DNA of 64,000 bases from Rhizobiales bacterium IMCC20636 (GCA_016865015.1 CP018226.1:4061001-4125000), one strand, 5' to 3'; shown: positions 1-8,868, counted from the first letter of the stretch. The notes: generated from the sequence alone by a model not told the origin. A program made the numbers and translations.

Positions 1-743
1 TGGCTTTCGCAGGATCAGCTGGCGAAGATCGAGCCGTATTTCCCCTTGGCTCATGGTGTGCCGCGTGTGGATGATCGTCGGGTGGTGTCAGGGATTATCT
101 TTGTGATCAAGAACGGGCTTCGCTGGCGTGATGCACCATCGGATTACGGGCCGCATAAGACGCTATACAATCGCTTCATCCGATGGAGCCGCCTGGGTGT
201 CTTTGATAGCATCTTCAGTGCGTTAGTCAGCGACGCGGGCAGTCCTGATACGCTTATGATTGATGCCACGCACCTGAAAGCCCACCGAACCGCCTGCAGT
301 CTGCTAAAAAAGGGGATGTTCCCCGCCGTATTGGCCGCACAAAAGGTGGATTGAACTCCAAACTGCATGCCGTCTGTGATGGCAAGGGACGTCCGATCAT
401 CATGGGCCTGAGTGAGGGCCAGTTAAGCGATCACATCGGAGCCAAACTGCTTTATCCCGCGTTTCCTGAGAAAGCATCCCACCTGATCGGCGACAAAGGT
501 TATGACAGCGATGAGTTTAGAGCTGCGCTGAAAGCCAAGGGAATAACCCCCTGTATTCCACCGCGAAAGGGACGCAACCTTCCTGCCGGTTATAGCAAAA
601 CCCTCTACAAACAACGCCACAAGGTGGAAAATATGTTCGGCAGACTCAAAGACTGGCGCCGCGTAGCAACTCGATATGACAGATGCGCACACACATTCTT
701 CTCAAGCATATGCATTGCAGCTATCGTCATATGGTGGATTTAA
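1..743 (+). CDS. IS5-family transposase, two-frame (programmed -1 frameshift), 5' end missing
   Basis: DDE transposase that would cut and join the ends of its IS. The first frame is open from base 1 to a stop at 352-354, and the second runs to 743. Joined by a -1 shift at 306-312, they read continuously through ...SLLKKGDVPRRIGRTKGG, the usual sequence of the family. The three acidic positions are visible: Asp in MIDATHLKAHR, Asp in IGDKGYD and Glu in KVENMFGRLKDWRR. The C-terminus ends in the usual hydrophobic ICIAAIVIWWI. Only a few N-terminal codons appear to be missing at the window edge. The two frames should be read as one protein made by frameshifting, as is known for the IS427 group. 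No degenerate or missing catalytic residue is seen in the visible part. Confidence 0.85.
306..312 (+). other. Slippery heptamer A AAA AAG for -1 frameshifting
   Basis: In the first transposase frame the codons are CTA AAA AAG GGG, giving a perfect X XXY YYZ heptamer. Slipping back one base at the second Lys codon enters the second frame exactly where family homology continues (GDVPRRIG). The run is six A followed by four G. Confidence 0.75.
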
Positions 744-802
744 TGAGTCCTGAGCCTAGGTACAAACTGTGACCTATGTCTCCGGGTCGGACAAAAGGGA
801 AG

Positions 803-813
803 TGGTGCACCGG
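803..813 (+). repeat. Left attachment-site half (direct repeat copy 1)
   Basis: The sequence TGGTGCACCGG is identical to the tRNA-Arg 3' end at 10447-10457 and in the same orientation. It lies 43 bp beyond the IS5 right end. It is interpreted as the recombination core left by integration. Confidence 0.6.
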
Positions 814-947
814 TGGTGATGATGGTGGGAACTGGCATACCATTGTATATCTATATGCGTGATCCAGGCACTGACCTGCTCAAAGCACACGTTTCGATAG
901 AAAAAATTGAACGGTCAATCCTACTCCTACACCTTGCGATTTATTAG

Positions 948-3900
948 TCACATGCGCATTTCAATCCTGAAACGGTTCTTTATGGTGCCCCGAAGCTTGT
1001 CGAATGTGCCGTAAGCTATTTCTGACATGCCCAAAGACACAGTCAACGCCTCTGGCGGCTCGCAAAGAAGCTGTATCGTTTCCCTACGATCAAAGTAATT
1101 GACTACCTCTTTAAAAGGCAGGCACATCCGAAGGCCAATCCCCCTGTTTTGCGCGCCAGCACTAATTTCTATCCCCGCCTTCCGATGCCGGGCCATCATA
1201 TTTGCGAGTGCATTTTTTTGCGTCGATGTCTCAGCATGTTGTGCAAGCCAGACATAAACGGTCGCCGCCACATCCTGAAGCATTTCAGAATGATTGGCCA
1301 AAATAACGGTCAACCCTTCCTGATCAGCATTAGATAAGTGTTCAGCAAGGCACTTTCCTTTGTCATATGCTCCCGTGATCAACTCATTGAGTTGATCTGC
1401 GCACTCCTCAGGCAACCCGGACAGTTCTGCATGCAGGTAGTATGATAGTTTCTCTTTGGCAAAATCGCGATCATAGATGCCAAAGAGATCAAGTGCAGTC
1501 TTAATTCGGTTCAGAAAATGCCATTCTGGCGAATGAATTTCGACGTTCTCAGAAACAATTGAACCCCCCAAATCATAGAGAGTCTTTTTGAGTCTCAACG
1601 AGGTCATGAAAACTTGGCTCGCAAGTTGGCAGTGAGTTTCTGATTCATCTCCTACCACCAACTGGCTTAGTGCCGAACACACCACGTCTCTTTTTGCGCT
1701 AAGCATCGTTTCACGGGTTTGCTGCCTGCCAAGTTCGTTTGGCGTCAAACGGTCAGAATTCTCATTTGCTAGTCGTTTTTGTTCTTCCATCAAAAAGGAA
1801 GCAGACGACAGAGCTCTGTTGAGGCGCAACAGTGATTTCGTTACATCGCCAGACAAACTCAAATCCGACTGAAGCGTTTCCAATGCGTGAAACTCTCCGC
1901 AGCATATGAGCGCGAGAATATAATCGATATAGTCTGGCCCCTGTGCGTTGAACACCGCAGACAATTCGCGCGCCATGTCGTCGCGCCTTAGATAGCGACC
2001 AAATATATGATAATTTGCCGTTCTGTCACTCTGCTTCAAATATACCAGCGAAGCCGAAGCAGCGCGCGCATCCTCAAGGTTTTGCTGCAGAGTTTCGCTG
2101 TCGTTACCAAGGTTCAGTTGGAAGTCTAGATCAGCAGAATACACACACGCATATTCATTTAGTTGCGCTATAAATTCAGGACCAAAATTTTGAAATGTGT
2201 GGTCAGCTCGCCGTTTCAGCCTGAATGGGGCTAAATGTGTTGAGCCGATGGTAAGCATTGGAAGAATGTCGGCTATCGAAAAGCTAGCATCACGTATGCC
2301 TGCATAGATTTGCTCACAATGCAGTTCGTTTTCTTCGCCGTTCAGACCCAGAAGATTTGGCAGGTTACCTACCGGTTCGTTCTCGCCAAGGCTTAACCCA
2401 CCCGGTTCCTCACCCAAAAACAGATCGAAGACTTCGACGTTCTGGAGGTCAATGCGCCCTAATTTGTCACTATGGAATGGATACAGCAAGGCTCGATCAA
2501 CATTGGCTTTAGTTGGTGTCTCAATAATAACAATAAGGCTTTTGTTTTTCGGACGAAGTGCTATCGCATCTTGCAGCGCTTTTCGGTCATCCTCCACCCA
2601 TTCCTGAACGTTGCGAAGAATGAGAAGATTTACATCTCCTCTTGAATACAAATGTCTTCGGACCCAACGACGCCAAGGCTTCCCGTAGAAAATGGACGCC
2701 TCATCATCAATTGACTTCATCCATTTATCCAAAAATGCGGGCCGGCGGAAGGACAGGTAATTTGGCAAGTTCCGATTCACAATAGCGTATAAGGTCGCCA
2801 GTACAGCAATTAGTAAACCTGGCAGCGCAAAATAATCCAACACCTGAAGATCATCGACATTCTCAAAAATGGCGTGCTGTGCTGCACCCCATAAATCAAG
2901 CGGTTTTCCAGAAAAATCTCTTACAAATCCAATGGCAGCTAACGCCAGAAATGCAACTATCATGGTTCCCAATGTTTTTAACAAAAGCAAGGGAGAACGC
3001 AGAATGTTACTCAATCGTTGCCCTGCCAAACTCCAGCCAACAGGACGGTCAGGCTCAAGAAAGGCTGTTTCTGGCTGCTCCTCATTAAATGCCATTTCTG
3101 AGCGCAAACCATAGTCATTGATGATTGGTGTACCAATGCTGATATTCTTGATCTGGAGGAAGCGCAGCAACTCATCGGAGCCTGTTGGAATATGGGTATT
3201 AACAACTGCAGCGTCCATATCAAAGCCGTTGACTATGCCTGCATCGTGGACGATCTGATCTATGTCGCCATTTTCCGAACCTGCGGCACATGCAATGTAG
3301 CACCCATGGCGACCGCTAAACACATGGTGCTTTACATTATCCCAAACAGCATCGAAGAATGAAACTCCCTTTACCAGATCGAATGTCGGCAGCGGACCTG
3401 TTACGGATTTTGAGGCTCTAAAAACACGGCCTGGTTCAGCCTGCAATTGAGGTTCAATTTGCGGTAGTGAGGCTTCGCAATCATACCAGGTTTTGAGACA
3501 CTCAAGGCAGCCAGAGCCAGTCACATAGCGTGCCAGAGTATCCGGCCGCTCGACACCATCACCAAGCAATTGTGTTGCAAGAGCCCCGCTTGCCTCGCTT
3601 TCTCGCAATCGATTTAAGGTCTCTGATCGGGTTTCGTTGGGGTCAAGCAATTCCCAATCAAGCGGATGCAGAGTGGTGCCATCGGTTGCAGTTAACACAG
3701 ATGGCTCCTCGTTCCTGAAGGCAAAATTGCCTCCTTGTGAAATGCCTGACCCAATTGTTGCACTGAACCCAGTGTGGTTGTCATGGCACCTGTTACCTTT
3801 AATATTGGCGTTCGATGGCGCGTCCGGGTTGCTCGAACCACGTGCAAGAATAATCCCGACTCGATCATTTCCCCAACATTCATTGCCTTCAATATCAGCG

Positions 3901-6900
3901 CTATTAGAGGAAAAGAGCGCGATTCCAGCCTCCTTGTTGTCATGGCATTTATTGCCTTTCAAAGGCGCGCATGAAGGTGCTTCAGGGTTATTCTCAGCCC
4001 GGTCTAGAACAATCCCGAAAAAATAATTTCCCCAGCATTCATTGCCCTCGATTCTCGCACTATCAGAGGAAACGAGCGCGATGCCCACTCCCTTATTATC
4101 GTGGCATCTATTGTTTATAATCGGCGCGCTCGATGGTGCCTGCGGGCTAGCCTCACCCCGATCTAGAGCAACCCCTGCAGCATTTCCCCAACATTCATTG
4201 CCTATAATTCCCGTGCTTTCAGAGGAGTAGAGCGCGATGCCTGACAGCTTATTGTCATGGCATTTGTTGTCTGTCACAAGCGCATGCGAAGGCGCTTCCG
4301 GACTGGTCTCATCACGCAGAAGAACAATCCCGAATAAATCACTTCCCCAACATTCATTGCCGTCAATTCCGGTGCTCGAAGAAGAATTGAGCAAGATGCC
4401 AGAATGCTTGTTGTCATAGCATTTATTATTGACAATCGGTGCGCTCGATGGTCCCCCCAGCCCCTCATCGTTACGCCCTAGAAGAATCCCAGCAACACCA
4501 TTTTTCCAACATTCATTGCCTTCAATTCCTGGACTATCGGAGGAGGAGAGCAAGATGCCTGTACTATTGTTGTTGTGGCATTTATTGCCTGTCACCGGCG
4601 CTCTCGAAGACACCTCCAGGCTATTATTACTACGCTGAAGAGCAATGCCAGCAACACCATTTCCCCAACATTCATTACCTTTAATTCTCGCACTATCAGA
4701 AGAAAGGAGCAAGATGCCTCCCTCCTTGTTAGCATGGCATCTATTCTTGATAATCGGCGCGCTCGATGGTGCCTCGGGGGTCCATTCATGACGCCCAAGA
4801 ATAATCCCGGAACTATCATTGCGCTGGCATTCATTGCGTTCGATTCCCATGCTTTCAGAGGAGTACAGCGCGATGCCTGACATTTTGTTATCATGACATT
4901 TGTTCGCTATGACAGGCGCGGATGAAGGTGCGTCAGGGCTCCTCTCATCACGCTCAAGTACAATCCCATGTCGATCATTACCCCAACATTCGTTACCCTC
5001 AATGCCAGCGCTTTCAGAGGAAAGGAGCAAGATGCCTGACATTTTGTTATCATGACATTTGTTACCCGTGACAGGTGCGCATGAAGGTGCGTCAGGGCTC
5101 CTCTCATCACGCTCAAGTACAATCCCATGTCGATCATTACCCCAACATTCGTTACCCTCAATGCCAGCGCTTTCAGAGGAAAGGAGCAAGATGCCTGTCT
5201 CGTTATTATCATAGCATTTGTTCGCTATGACAGGCGCGGATGAAGGTGCGTCAGGGCTCCCCTCATCACGCTCAAGTACAATCCCATGTCGATCATTACC
5301 CCAACATTCGTTACCCTCAATGCCAGCGCTTTCAGAGGAAAAGAGCAAGATGCCTGTCTCGTTATTATCATAGCATTTGTTCGCTATGACAGGCGCGGAT
5401 GAAGGTGCGTCAGGGCTCCTCTCATCACGCTCAAGTACAATCCCATGTCGATCATTACCCCAACATTCGTTACCCTCAATGCCAGCGCTTTCAGAGGAAA
5501 GGAGCAAGATGCCTGACATTTTGTTATCATGACATTTGTTACCCGTGACAGGTGCGCATGAAGGTGCGTCAGGGCTCCTCTCATCACGCTCAAGTACAAT
5601 CCCATGTCGATCATTACCCCAACATTCGTTACCCTCAATGCCAGCGCTTTCAGAGGAAAAGAGCAAGATGCCTGTCTCGTTATTATCATAGCATTTGTTC
5701 GCTATGACAGGCGCGGATGAAGGTGCGTCAGGGCTCCTCTCATCACGCTCAAGTACAATCCCATGTCGATCATTACCCCAACATTCGTTACCCTCAATGC
5801 CAGCGCTTTCAGATGAAAGAAGTAAGATGCCTGACATTTTGTTATCATGACATTTGTTACCCGTGACAGGTGCGCATGAAGGTGCGTCAGGGCTCTTCTC
5901 ATCACGCGTAAGAATAATCCCATGTCGATCATTACCCCAACATTCATTACCTTCAATGCTAGGGCTTTCAGATGAGCGAAGCGAGATTCCAACCTCTTTG
6001 TTGTCATGGCATTTGTTACCCGCCACTGGCGCGCTCGAGGGTTCGTCCGGGATTAGCGCAGCGCGCTCAAGCATAATCCCGGAACGACCATTTCCCCAGC
6101 ATTCATTGCCTTCAATGCTTGAGCTGTCAGATGAAAGGAGCGCAATACCAGAATCCTTGTTGTCATGGCACTTGTTGCCTGTGACCGGTGCGTATGAAGA
6201 CGCACCCGGGCTCACCATGCCACGCGCAAGAACAATTCCGGAAACATCATTTTCCCAGCATTCATTGCCCTCAATACCGGCGCTATTGGATGAAAGGAGC
6301 GCAATACCAGACGCCATGTTGTCATGGCACTTGTTGCCTGTGACCGGTGCGCTAGAACATGCGTCCGGCCTATTCACATCACGCTGCAGAGAAATTCCAA
6401 AAATACTACCCCAGCATTCATTGCCCTCAATGCCTGTGCTCTCCGACGAATAAAGAACTATCCCAGATTGTTTGTTCTCATGGCAAAGATTTGAATTCAG
6501 TACTGCTGAAGAGGCCGGTCCATTATCTCGTGAACGAAACAATACAATCCCATTTGCCGCCTTGGAAACAGAGCAGTTACTCACATTGCATTCGGTCGCA
6601 GATATTAACGAAATTGCACTTCCAGCCAAATTGCTGACTTGGCAACTATCAACGGATACTTTCGAGCTGAAGCGAGCGCATATTCCCCGCAGCCATCCGT
6701 CCTGAGTATGACCCGCTACCACCAGATTACGAAGACTCACCTGCCGGCTGTTGTTAACCCAGACTAAGCCCCATTCAACTGGCTGTTCGTCCTCGTCAGA
6801 GATGGGATTATTTTCGGGTAAAACACGTTTGCGACCGCTTTGCGCTTCACTGGTGAGTTGAAACCCAGCAATTTTAACATTTTTGCCATCAACGATTTGT

Positions 6901-7109
6901 ATAGCTGGCCCCGCTCCTGAGTGAACAAGGCGGCTGTCCTGTGTACCTTCAAGCGCAACGCCACTTGGAATATTGAGAACGCTTTTACCAGCAAAGCGAC
7001 CAGGGCAAATGCGTACAATATCGCCTGAGCTGGCCTGACTTAATGCTGTTTCAATGCCTTCCCAGCCATCCTTTTCTTCGCATACCCATGTGTTTACAAC
7101 GCTTTCCAT
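948..7109 (-). CDS. Giant membrane-anchored parallel beta-helix repeat protein, unknown function
   Basis: A 2053-residue protein of unrecognised function. I start at the ATG at 7109, which has GGGAAG seven bases upstream, rather than the in-frame TTG at 7124. No signal peptide is seen. Residues about 1-199 are irregular right-handed beta-helix coils (NosD/pectate-lyase type). About 200-1098 are 17 tandem 53-residue units, each two coils, with Asn and Cys at fixed places (NKC and NEC). A partial unit and a linker with CLEC follow. Two likely membrane helices lie near 1374-1396 and 1426-1444. The last 600 residues are soluble and mostly helical, beginning with LLILRNVQEW and SLIVIIET, which resemble the Walker-B and sensor strands of STAND-type NTPases, although I find no Walker A. 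The topology would place both ends in the cytoplasm (inference). It is divergent from a MerR-like gene within a putative island. A defence or surface-sensing role is possible but unproven. Confidence 0.85.
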   Translation of the reverse strand: MESVVNTWVCEEKDGWEGIETALSQASSGDIVRICPGRFAGKSVLNIPSGVALEGTQDSRLVHSGAGPAIQIVDGKNVKIAGFQLTSEAQSGRKRVLPENNPISDEDEQPVEWGLVWVNNSRQVSLRNLVVAGHTQDGWLRGICARFSSKVSVDSCQVSNLAGSAISLISATECNVSNCSVSKAANGIVLFRSRDNGPASSAVLNSNLCHENKQSGIVLYSSESTGIEGNECWGSIFGISLQRDVNRPDACSSAPVTGNKCHDNMASGIALLSSNSAGIEGNECWENDVSGIVLARGMVSPGASSYAPVTGNKCHDNKDSGIALLSSDSSSIEGNECWGNGRSGIMLERAALIPDEPSSAPVAGNKCHDNKEVGISLRSSESPSIEGNECWGNDRHGIILTRDEKSPDAPSCAPVTGNKCHDNKMSGILLLSSESAGIEGNECWGNDRHGIVLERDERSPDAPSSAPVIANKCYDNNETGILLFSSESAGIEGNECWGNDRHGIVLERDERSPDAPSCAPVTGNKCHDNKMSGILLLSSESAGIEGNECWGNDRHGIVLERDERSPDAPSSAPVIANKCYDNNETGILLFSSESAGIEGNECWGNDRHGIVLERDEGSPDAPSSAPVIANKCYDNNETGILLLSSESAGIEGNECWGNDRHGIVLERDERSPDAPSCAPVTGNKCHDNKMSGILLLSSESAGIEGNECWGNDRHGIVLERDERSPDAPSSAPVIANKCHDNKMSGIALYSSESMGIERNECQRNDSSGIILGRHEWTPEAPSSAPIIKNRCHANKEGGILLLSSDSARIKGNECWGNGVAGIALQRSNNSLEVSSRAPVTGNKCHNNNSTGILLSSSDSPGIEGNECWKNGVAGILLGRNDEGLGGPSSAPIVNNKCYDNKHSGILLNSSSSTGIDGNECWGSDLFGIVLLRDETSPEAPSHALVTDNKCHDNKLSGIALYSSESTGIIGNECWGNAAGVALDRGEASPQAPSSAPIINNRCHDNKGVGIALVSSDSARIEGNECWGNYFFGIVLDRAENNPEAPSCAPLKGNKCHDNKEAGIALFSSNSADIEGNECWGNDRVGIILARGSSNPDAPSNANIKGNRCHDNHTGFSATIGSGISQGGNFAFRNEEPSVLTATDGTTLHPLDWELLDPNETRSETLNRLRESEASGALATQLLGDGVERPDTLARYVTGSGCLECLKTWYDCEASLPQIEPQLQAEPGRVFRASKSVTGPLPTFDLVKGVSFFDAVWDNVKHHVFSGRHGCYIACAAGSENGDIDQIVHDAGIVNGFDMDAAVVNTHIPTGSDELLRFLQIKNISIGTPIINDYGLRSEMAFNEEQPETAFLEPDRPVGWSLAGQRLSNILRSPLLLLKTLGTMIVAFLALAAIGFVRDFSGKPLDLWGAAQHAIFENVDDLQVLDYFALPGLLIAVLATLYAIVNRNLPNYLSFRRPAFLDKWMKSIDDEASIFYGKPWRRWVRRHLYSRGDVNLLILRNVQEWVEDDRKALQDAIALRPKNKSLIVIIETPTKANVDRALLYPFHSDKLGRIDLQNVEVFDLFLGEEPGGLSLGENEPVGNLPNLLGLNGEENELHCEQIYAGIRDASFSIADILPMLTIGSTHLAPFRLKRRADHTFQNFGPEFIAQLNEYACVYSADLDFQLNLGNDSETLQQNLEDARAASASLVYLKQSDRTANYHIFGRYLRRDDMARELSAVFNAQGPDYIDYILALICCGEFHALETLQSDLSLSGDVTKSLLRLNRALSSASFLMEEQKRLANENSDRLTPNELGRQQTRETMLSAKRDVVCSALSQLVVGDESETHCQLASQVFMTSLRLKKTLYDLGGSIVSENVEIHSPEWHFLNRIKTALDLFGIYDRDFAKEKLSYYLHAELSGLPEECADQLNELITGAYDKGKCLAEHLSNADQEGLTVILANHSEMLQDVAATVYVWLAQHAETSTQKNALANMMARHRKAGIEISAGAQNRGIGLRMCLPFKEVVNYFDRRETIQLLCEPPEALTVSLGMSEIAYGTFDKLRGTIKNRFRIEMRM
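3816..6512 (-). repeat. 17 tandem 159-bp coding repeats (53-residue double beta-helix coils)
   Basis: These repeats encode residues about 200-1098 of the giant protein. Each unit follows the pattern SSAPVTGNKCHDN...SGI.L.SS...IEGNECWGN...GI.L. Two units (the first and the fifteenth) are 52 residues and the others 53. Units 5-10, roughly 4900-5870, are nearly identical at DNA level and alternate between two versions (VTGNKCHDNKMSG and VIANKCYDNNETG), which implies recent duplication in blocks. Outer units are diverged. An assembly collapse or expansion here would go unnoticed. Confidence 0.92.
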
Positions 7110-7330
7110 ATTGTCACTTCCCAACCCGAACAGAACTGTTTTGTATAGGCCCCACGAAAATGGTAATTAAATTTCACACAAACCGCAATTGCTCTGCGTT
7201 GGAAAGACAACTTCTAATTTACCAGAATGACGTTGGTTTTGATTATTCAAACAAACATGTGTCATGACGTCCGGGAACGGGAGGAAATTCGATCTTGTAA
7301 TAAAACACAATATGTCCTATTAATGCAGGC

Positions 7331-7849
7331 ATGTCCAAGCACTCACTTATGTCTGTCAAACATTTCTCGCGACTTTTGGTGCCTGATGGCAATAGCGCTG
7401 CATTAGCCAAAATGATGCGGCAGGTCCGTCATTGGACCGCGCTTGATTTACTGCGCACCGCTGGTCCTAAGGCGACAGGTACGGGCGTCAGTCGTGTCTA
7501 TGACGAGGACGAACTCTATAAAGCCGTCATTCTGGAAGAACTGGTGCGTCTTGGTGTTCCTGCAGCTTTCCTTGAAGAAACAGAGTTTGGCGATTGGCTC
7601 CAACTGAACAAGACAACAGAAAACTGGCAATATGCCAAAGAAGGTCAGATTGATATTTTTCTGAATTTGACTTCTGAAGCCGATGGTGGTGGCGCCATGA
7701 TCATGTCTGAAGACCCCAGCAAGTTCCTAATCTTTCTTAATCATGCTCAAAACCGGCCTGCGTCAAGAAACGATGGTTTTCCGACGCCAAAGTATACGTC
7801 GTTGATTATCATCAACGTGACCGCCTTGTTCCAAAGGGTGCCGATATGA
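7331..7849 (+). CDS. MerR-like DNA-binding protein
   Basis: A 172-residue protein with a winged-helix pattern near residues 25-75: QVRHWTALDLLR followed by SRVYDEDELYKAVILEELV, as in MerR-type regulators and excisionase-like proteins. The C-terminus (SLIIINVTALFQRV) resembles the end of related proteins in which a short strand follows the sensing part. It is divergent from the giant beta-helix gene across a 220-bp gap, so it may control that gene or the recombinase module; this is inferred from position only. No ligand-binding domain is recognisable. The ribosome-binding site is weak, and an internal ATG seven codons downstream is an alternative start. Confidence 0.6.
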   Translation: MSKHSLMSVKHFSRLLVPDGNSAALAKMMRQVRHWTALDLLRTAGPKATGTGVSRVYDEDELYKAVILEELVRLGVPAAFLEETEFGDWLQLNKTTENWQYAKEGQIDIFLNLTSEADGGGAMIMSEDPSKFLIFLNHAQNRPASRNDGFPTPKYTSLIIINVTALFQRVPI

Positions 7850-8054
7850 GATGTGTTATTCTGACTAATTTAACTGATTTTAGTGGGCAATCTGGCGCTC
7901 TCTATTTTTGCGTTTTTGTACCCTTTTTTGGAGCCGTCCATAGATACGCAAATAATCCCACCACGCTACTAAAGTGGTTGAACTACAACGATGTTTCCTC
8001 TGGTTACGCACTACCGTCAATTGTGTGACGCATGACACTGAACAGGCCTGATCA

Positions 8055-8336
8055 ATGACCAAAACCGATGCAAGCGAGCGCCAAGCCAAGTGGTGATCGG
8101 CACAGGATAACAGGGGATTAGAACAAGTCCAGATTTGGGTCCCCAAGAAGCATGCAAAAGAAATCAAAGCCGTTGCCGCAGCCATGCGCGGCGCAACCGA
8201 AACTATCGCCCCATGGGGCAACCAGAAATACCGGATGGCAAAAGCAGAGAAGCAGATGAGAACGCGCCAGATACCTCGAGCCATTAAGCAGGACGGCTGG
8301 CGGCTGGAAGTCTGGCTGATCCAGAACGGGTATTAA
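8055..8336 (+). pseudogene. Small recombinase-module gene interrupted by in-frame TGA
   Basis: From the ATG at 8055 the frame reads MTKTDASERQAKW, then TGA at 8094-8096, then continues openly for 79 codons in the same frame: QDNRGLEQVQIWVPKKHA... ending LEVWLIQNGY. The part after the stop has a protein-like pattern (VQIWVPKKHAKEIKAVAA) typical of small genes that precede serine recombinases in alphaproteobacteria. A single CGA-to-TGA change would restore a 93-residue protein. There is no good start codon directly after the stop. The next gene begins six bases after its end, consistent with an operon. It could also be a sequencing error. The function is unknown. Confidence 0.55.
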
Positions 8337-8342
8337 GCAGAT

Positions 8343-8543
8343 ATGGCAACGCTTACCTCAGAGACTGTTTTGGATGCGCTGCGTCCGCGAATGAACAAGC
8401 TGCTGACCATTGCAGAGACCGCATTGCCACCTTCTCAATTTCAAGCCTATCGCAAGCTATTCCTGAGCGAGATGGGCAGAGATGGATTTGAAAAAGTTCT
8501 GCGCGAAGCGGAAGCTGATCTGAAGAACATACGGCACGGATAA
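8343..8543 (+). CDS. Small hypothetical protein of the recombinase module
   Basis: A 66-residue, mostly helical, charged protein (SETVLDALRPRMNKLLTIA ... FEKVLREAEADLKNIRHG). It starts six bases after the interrupted gene at 8055-8336 and runs toward the recombinase. No domain is recognised. Its size, position and coupling suggest it belongs to the integration module, but no function can be assigned. The start has little ribosome-binding sequence, so translational coupling with the upstream gene is plausible. Confidence 0.5.
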   Translation: MATLTSETVLDALRPRMNKLLTIAETALPPSQFQAYRKLFLSEMGRDGFEKVLREAEADLKNIRHG

Positions 8544-8641
8544 CGAATGACCGACCTGCAGGCAGGGCTTGCAGGTGCATACAGATAAAACGGAACGGAC
8601 AGGGCTGGAACAAGATTGCACGGAAGGGAGGTGCCACATGT

Positions 8642-8833
8642 TTGAAACAGTCTTCACAACCCAATCCACAAAATCACGAAACGACCACGCAGACGCGATC
8701 CGGTTCTAATCAGTGCGAACTGGTGTTGATCTCTGATCTGCCGAATGAAGTTGCAGTCACAGAAGCTGAATTGGCTTTGGTCGAAGGGTTTATGCAGGAT
8801 GTGATCGACGAGATCATGATTCTAGGCGTCTAG
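8642..8833 (+). CDS. Small hypothetical protein upstream of the recombinase (uncertain start)
   Basis: A 63-residue reading from a TTG, with an acidic C-terminal half (VAVTEAELALVEGFMQDVIDE) that looks protein-like. A strong ribosome-binding site (GGGAGGTG, 8626-8633) is placed better for an ATG at 8638, which opens a different frame of only 23 codons ending at 8709. Either the TTG is the true start, or the two frames were once one gene. It lies 35 bp upstream of the recombinase. No family is recognised. Confidence 0.4.
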   Translation: MKQSSQPNPQNHETTTQTRSGSNQCELVLISDLPNEVAVTEAELALVEGFMQDVIDEIMILGV

Positions 8834-8868
8834 ATCGATGCTTCAACACCAACAAGGCGAGGCATGGC

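Larger units (their letters stand above)
1..756 (+). mobile_element. IS5-family insertion sequence (IS427-like), left part cut by window edge
   Basis: The transposase spans two frames and is followed at 741-756 by TAATGAGTCCTGAGCC, which has the look of a right terminal inverted repeat of alphaproteobacterial IS5 elements. The left end lies outside the window, so the inverted-repeat pairing and the target duplication cannot be checked. The element lies just left of a putative island boundary at 803. Confidence 0.75.

Noticed and set aside
761-802. GACCTATGTCTCCGGGTCGG stretch resembling sequences near other IS ends
   Set aside because: Too short, with no transposase or inverted repeat to support a second element.
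3816-6512. Regularly spaced repeats that might suggest a CRISPR array or satellite
   Set aside because: The 159-bp units are in frame, lack spacers and encode beta-helix coils.
7846-8028. 60-codon frame overlapping the end of the MerR-like gene
   Set aside because: Although its ATG overlaps the stop, the amino-acid pattern looks random and no ribosome-binding site is clear.
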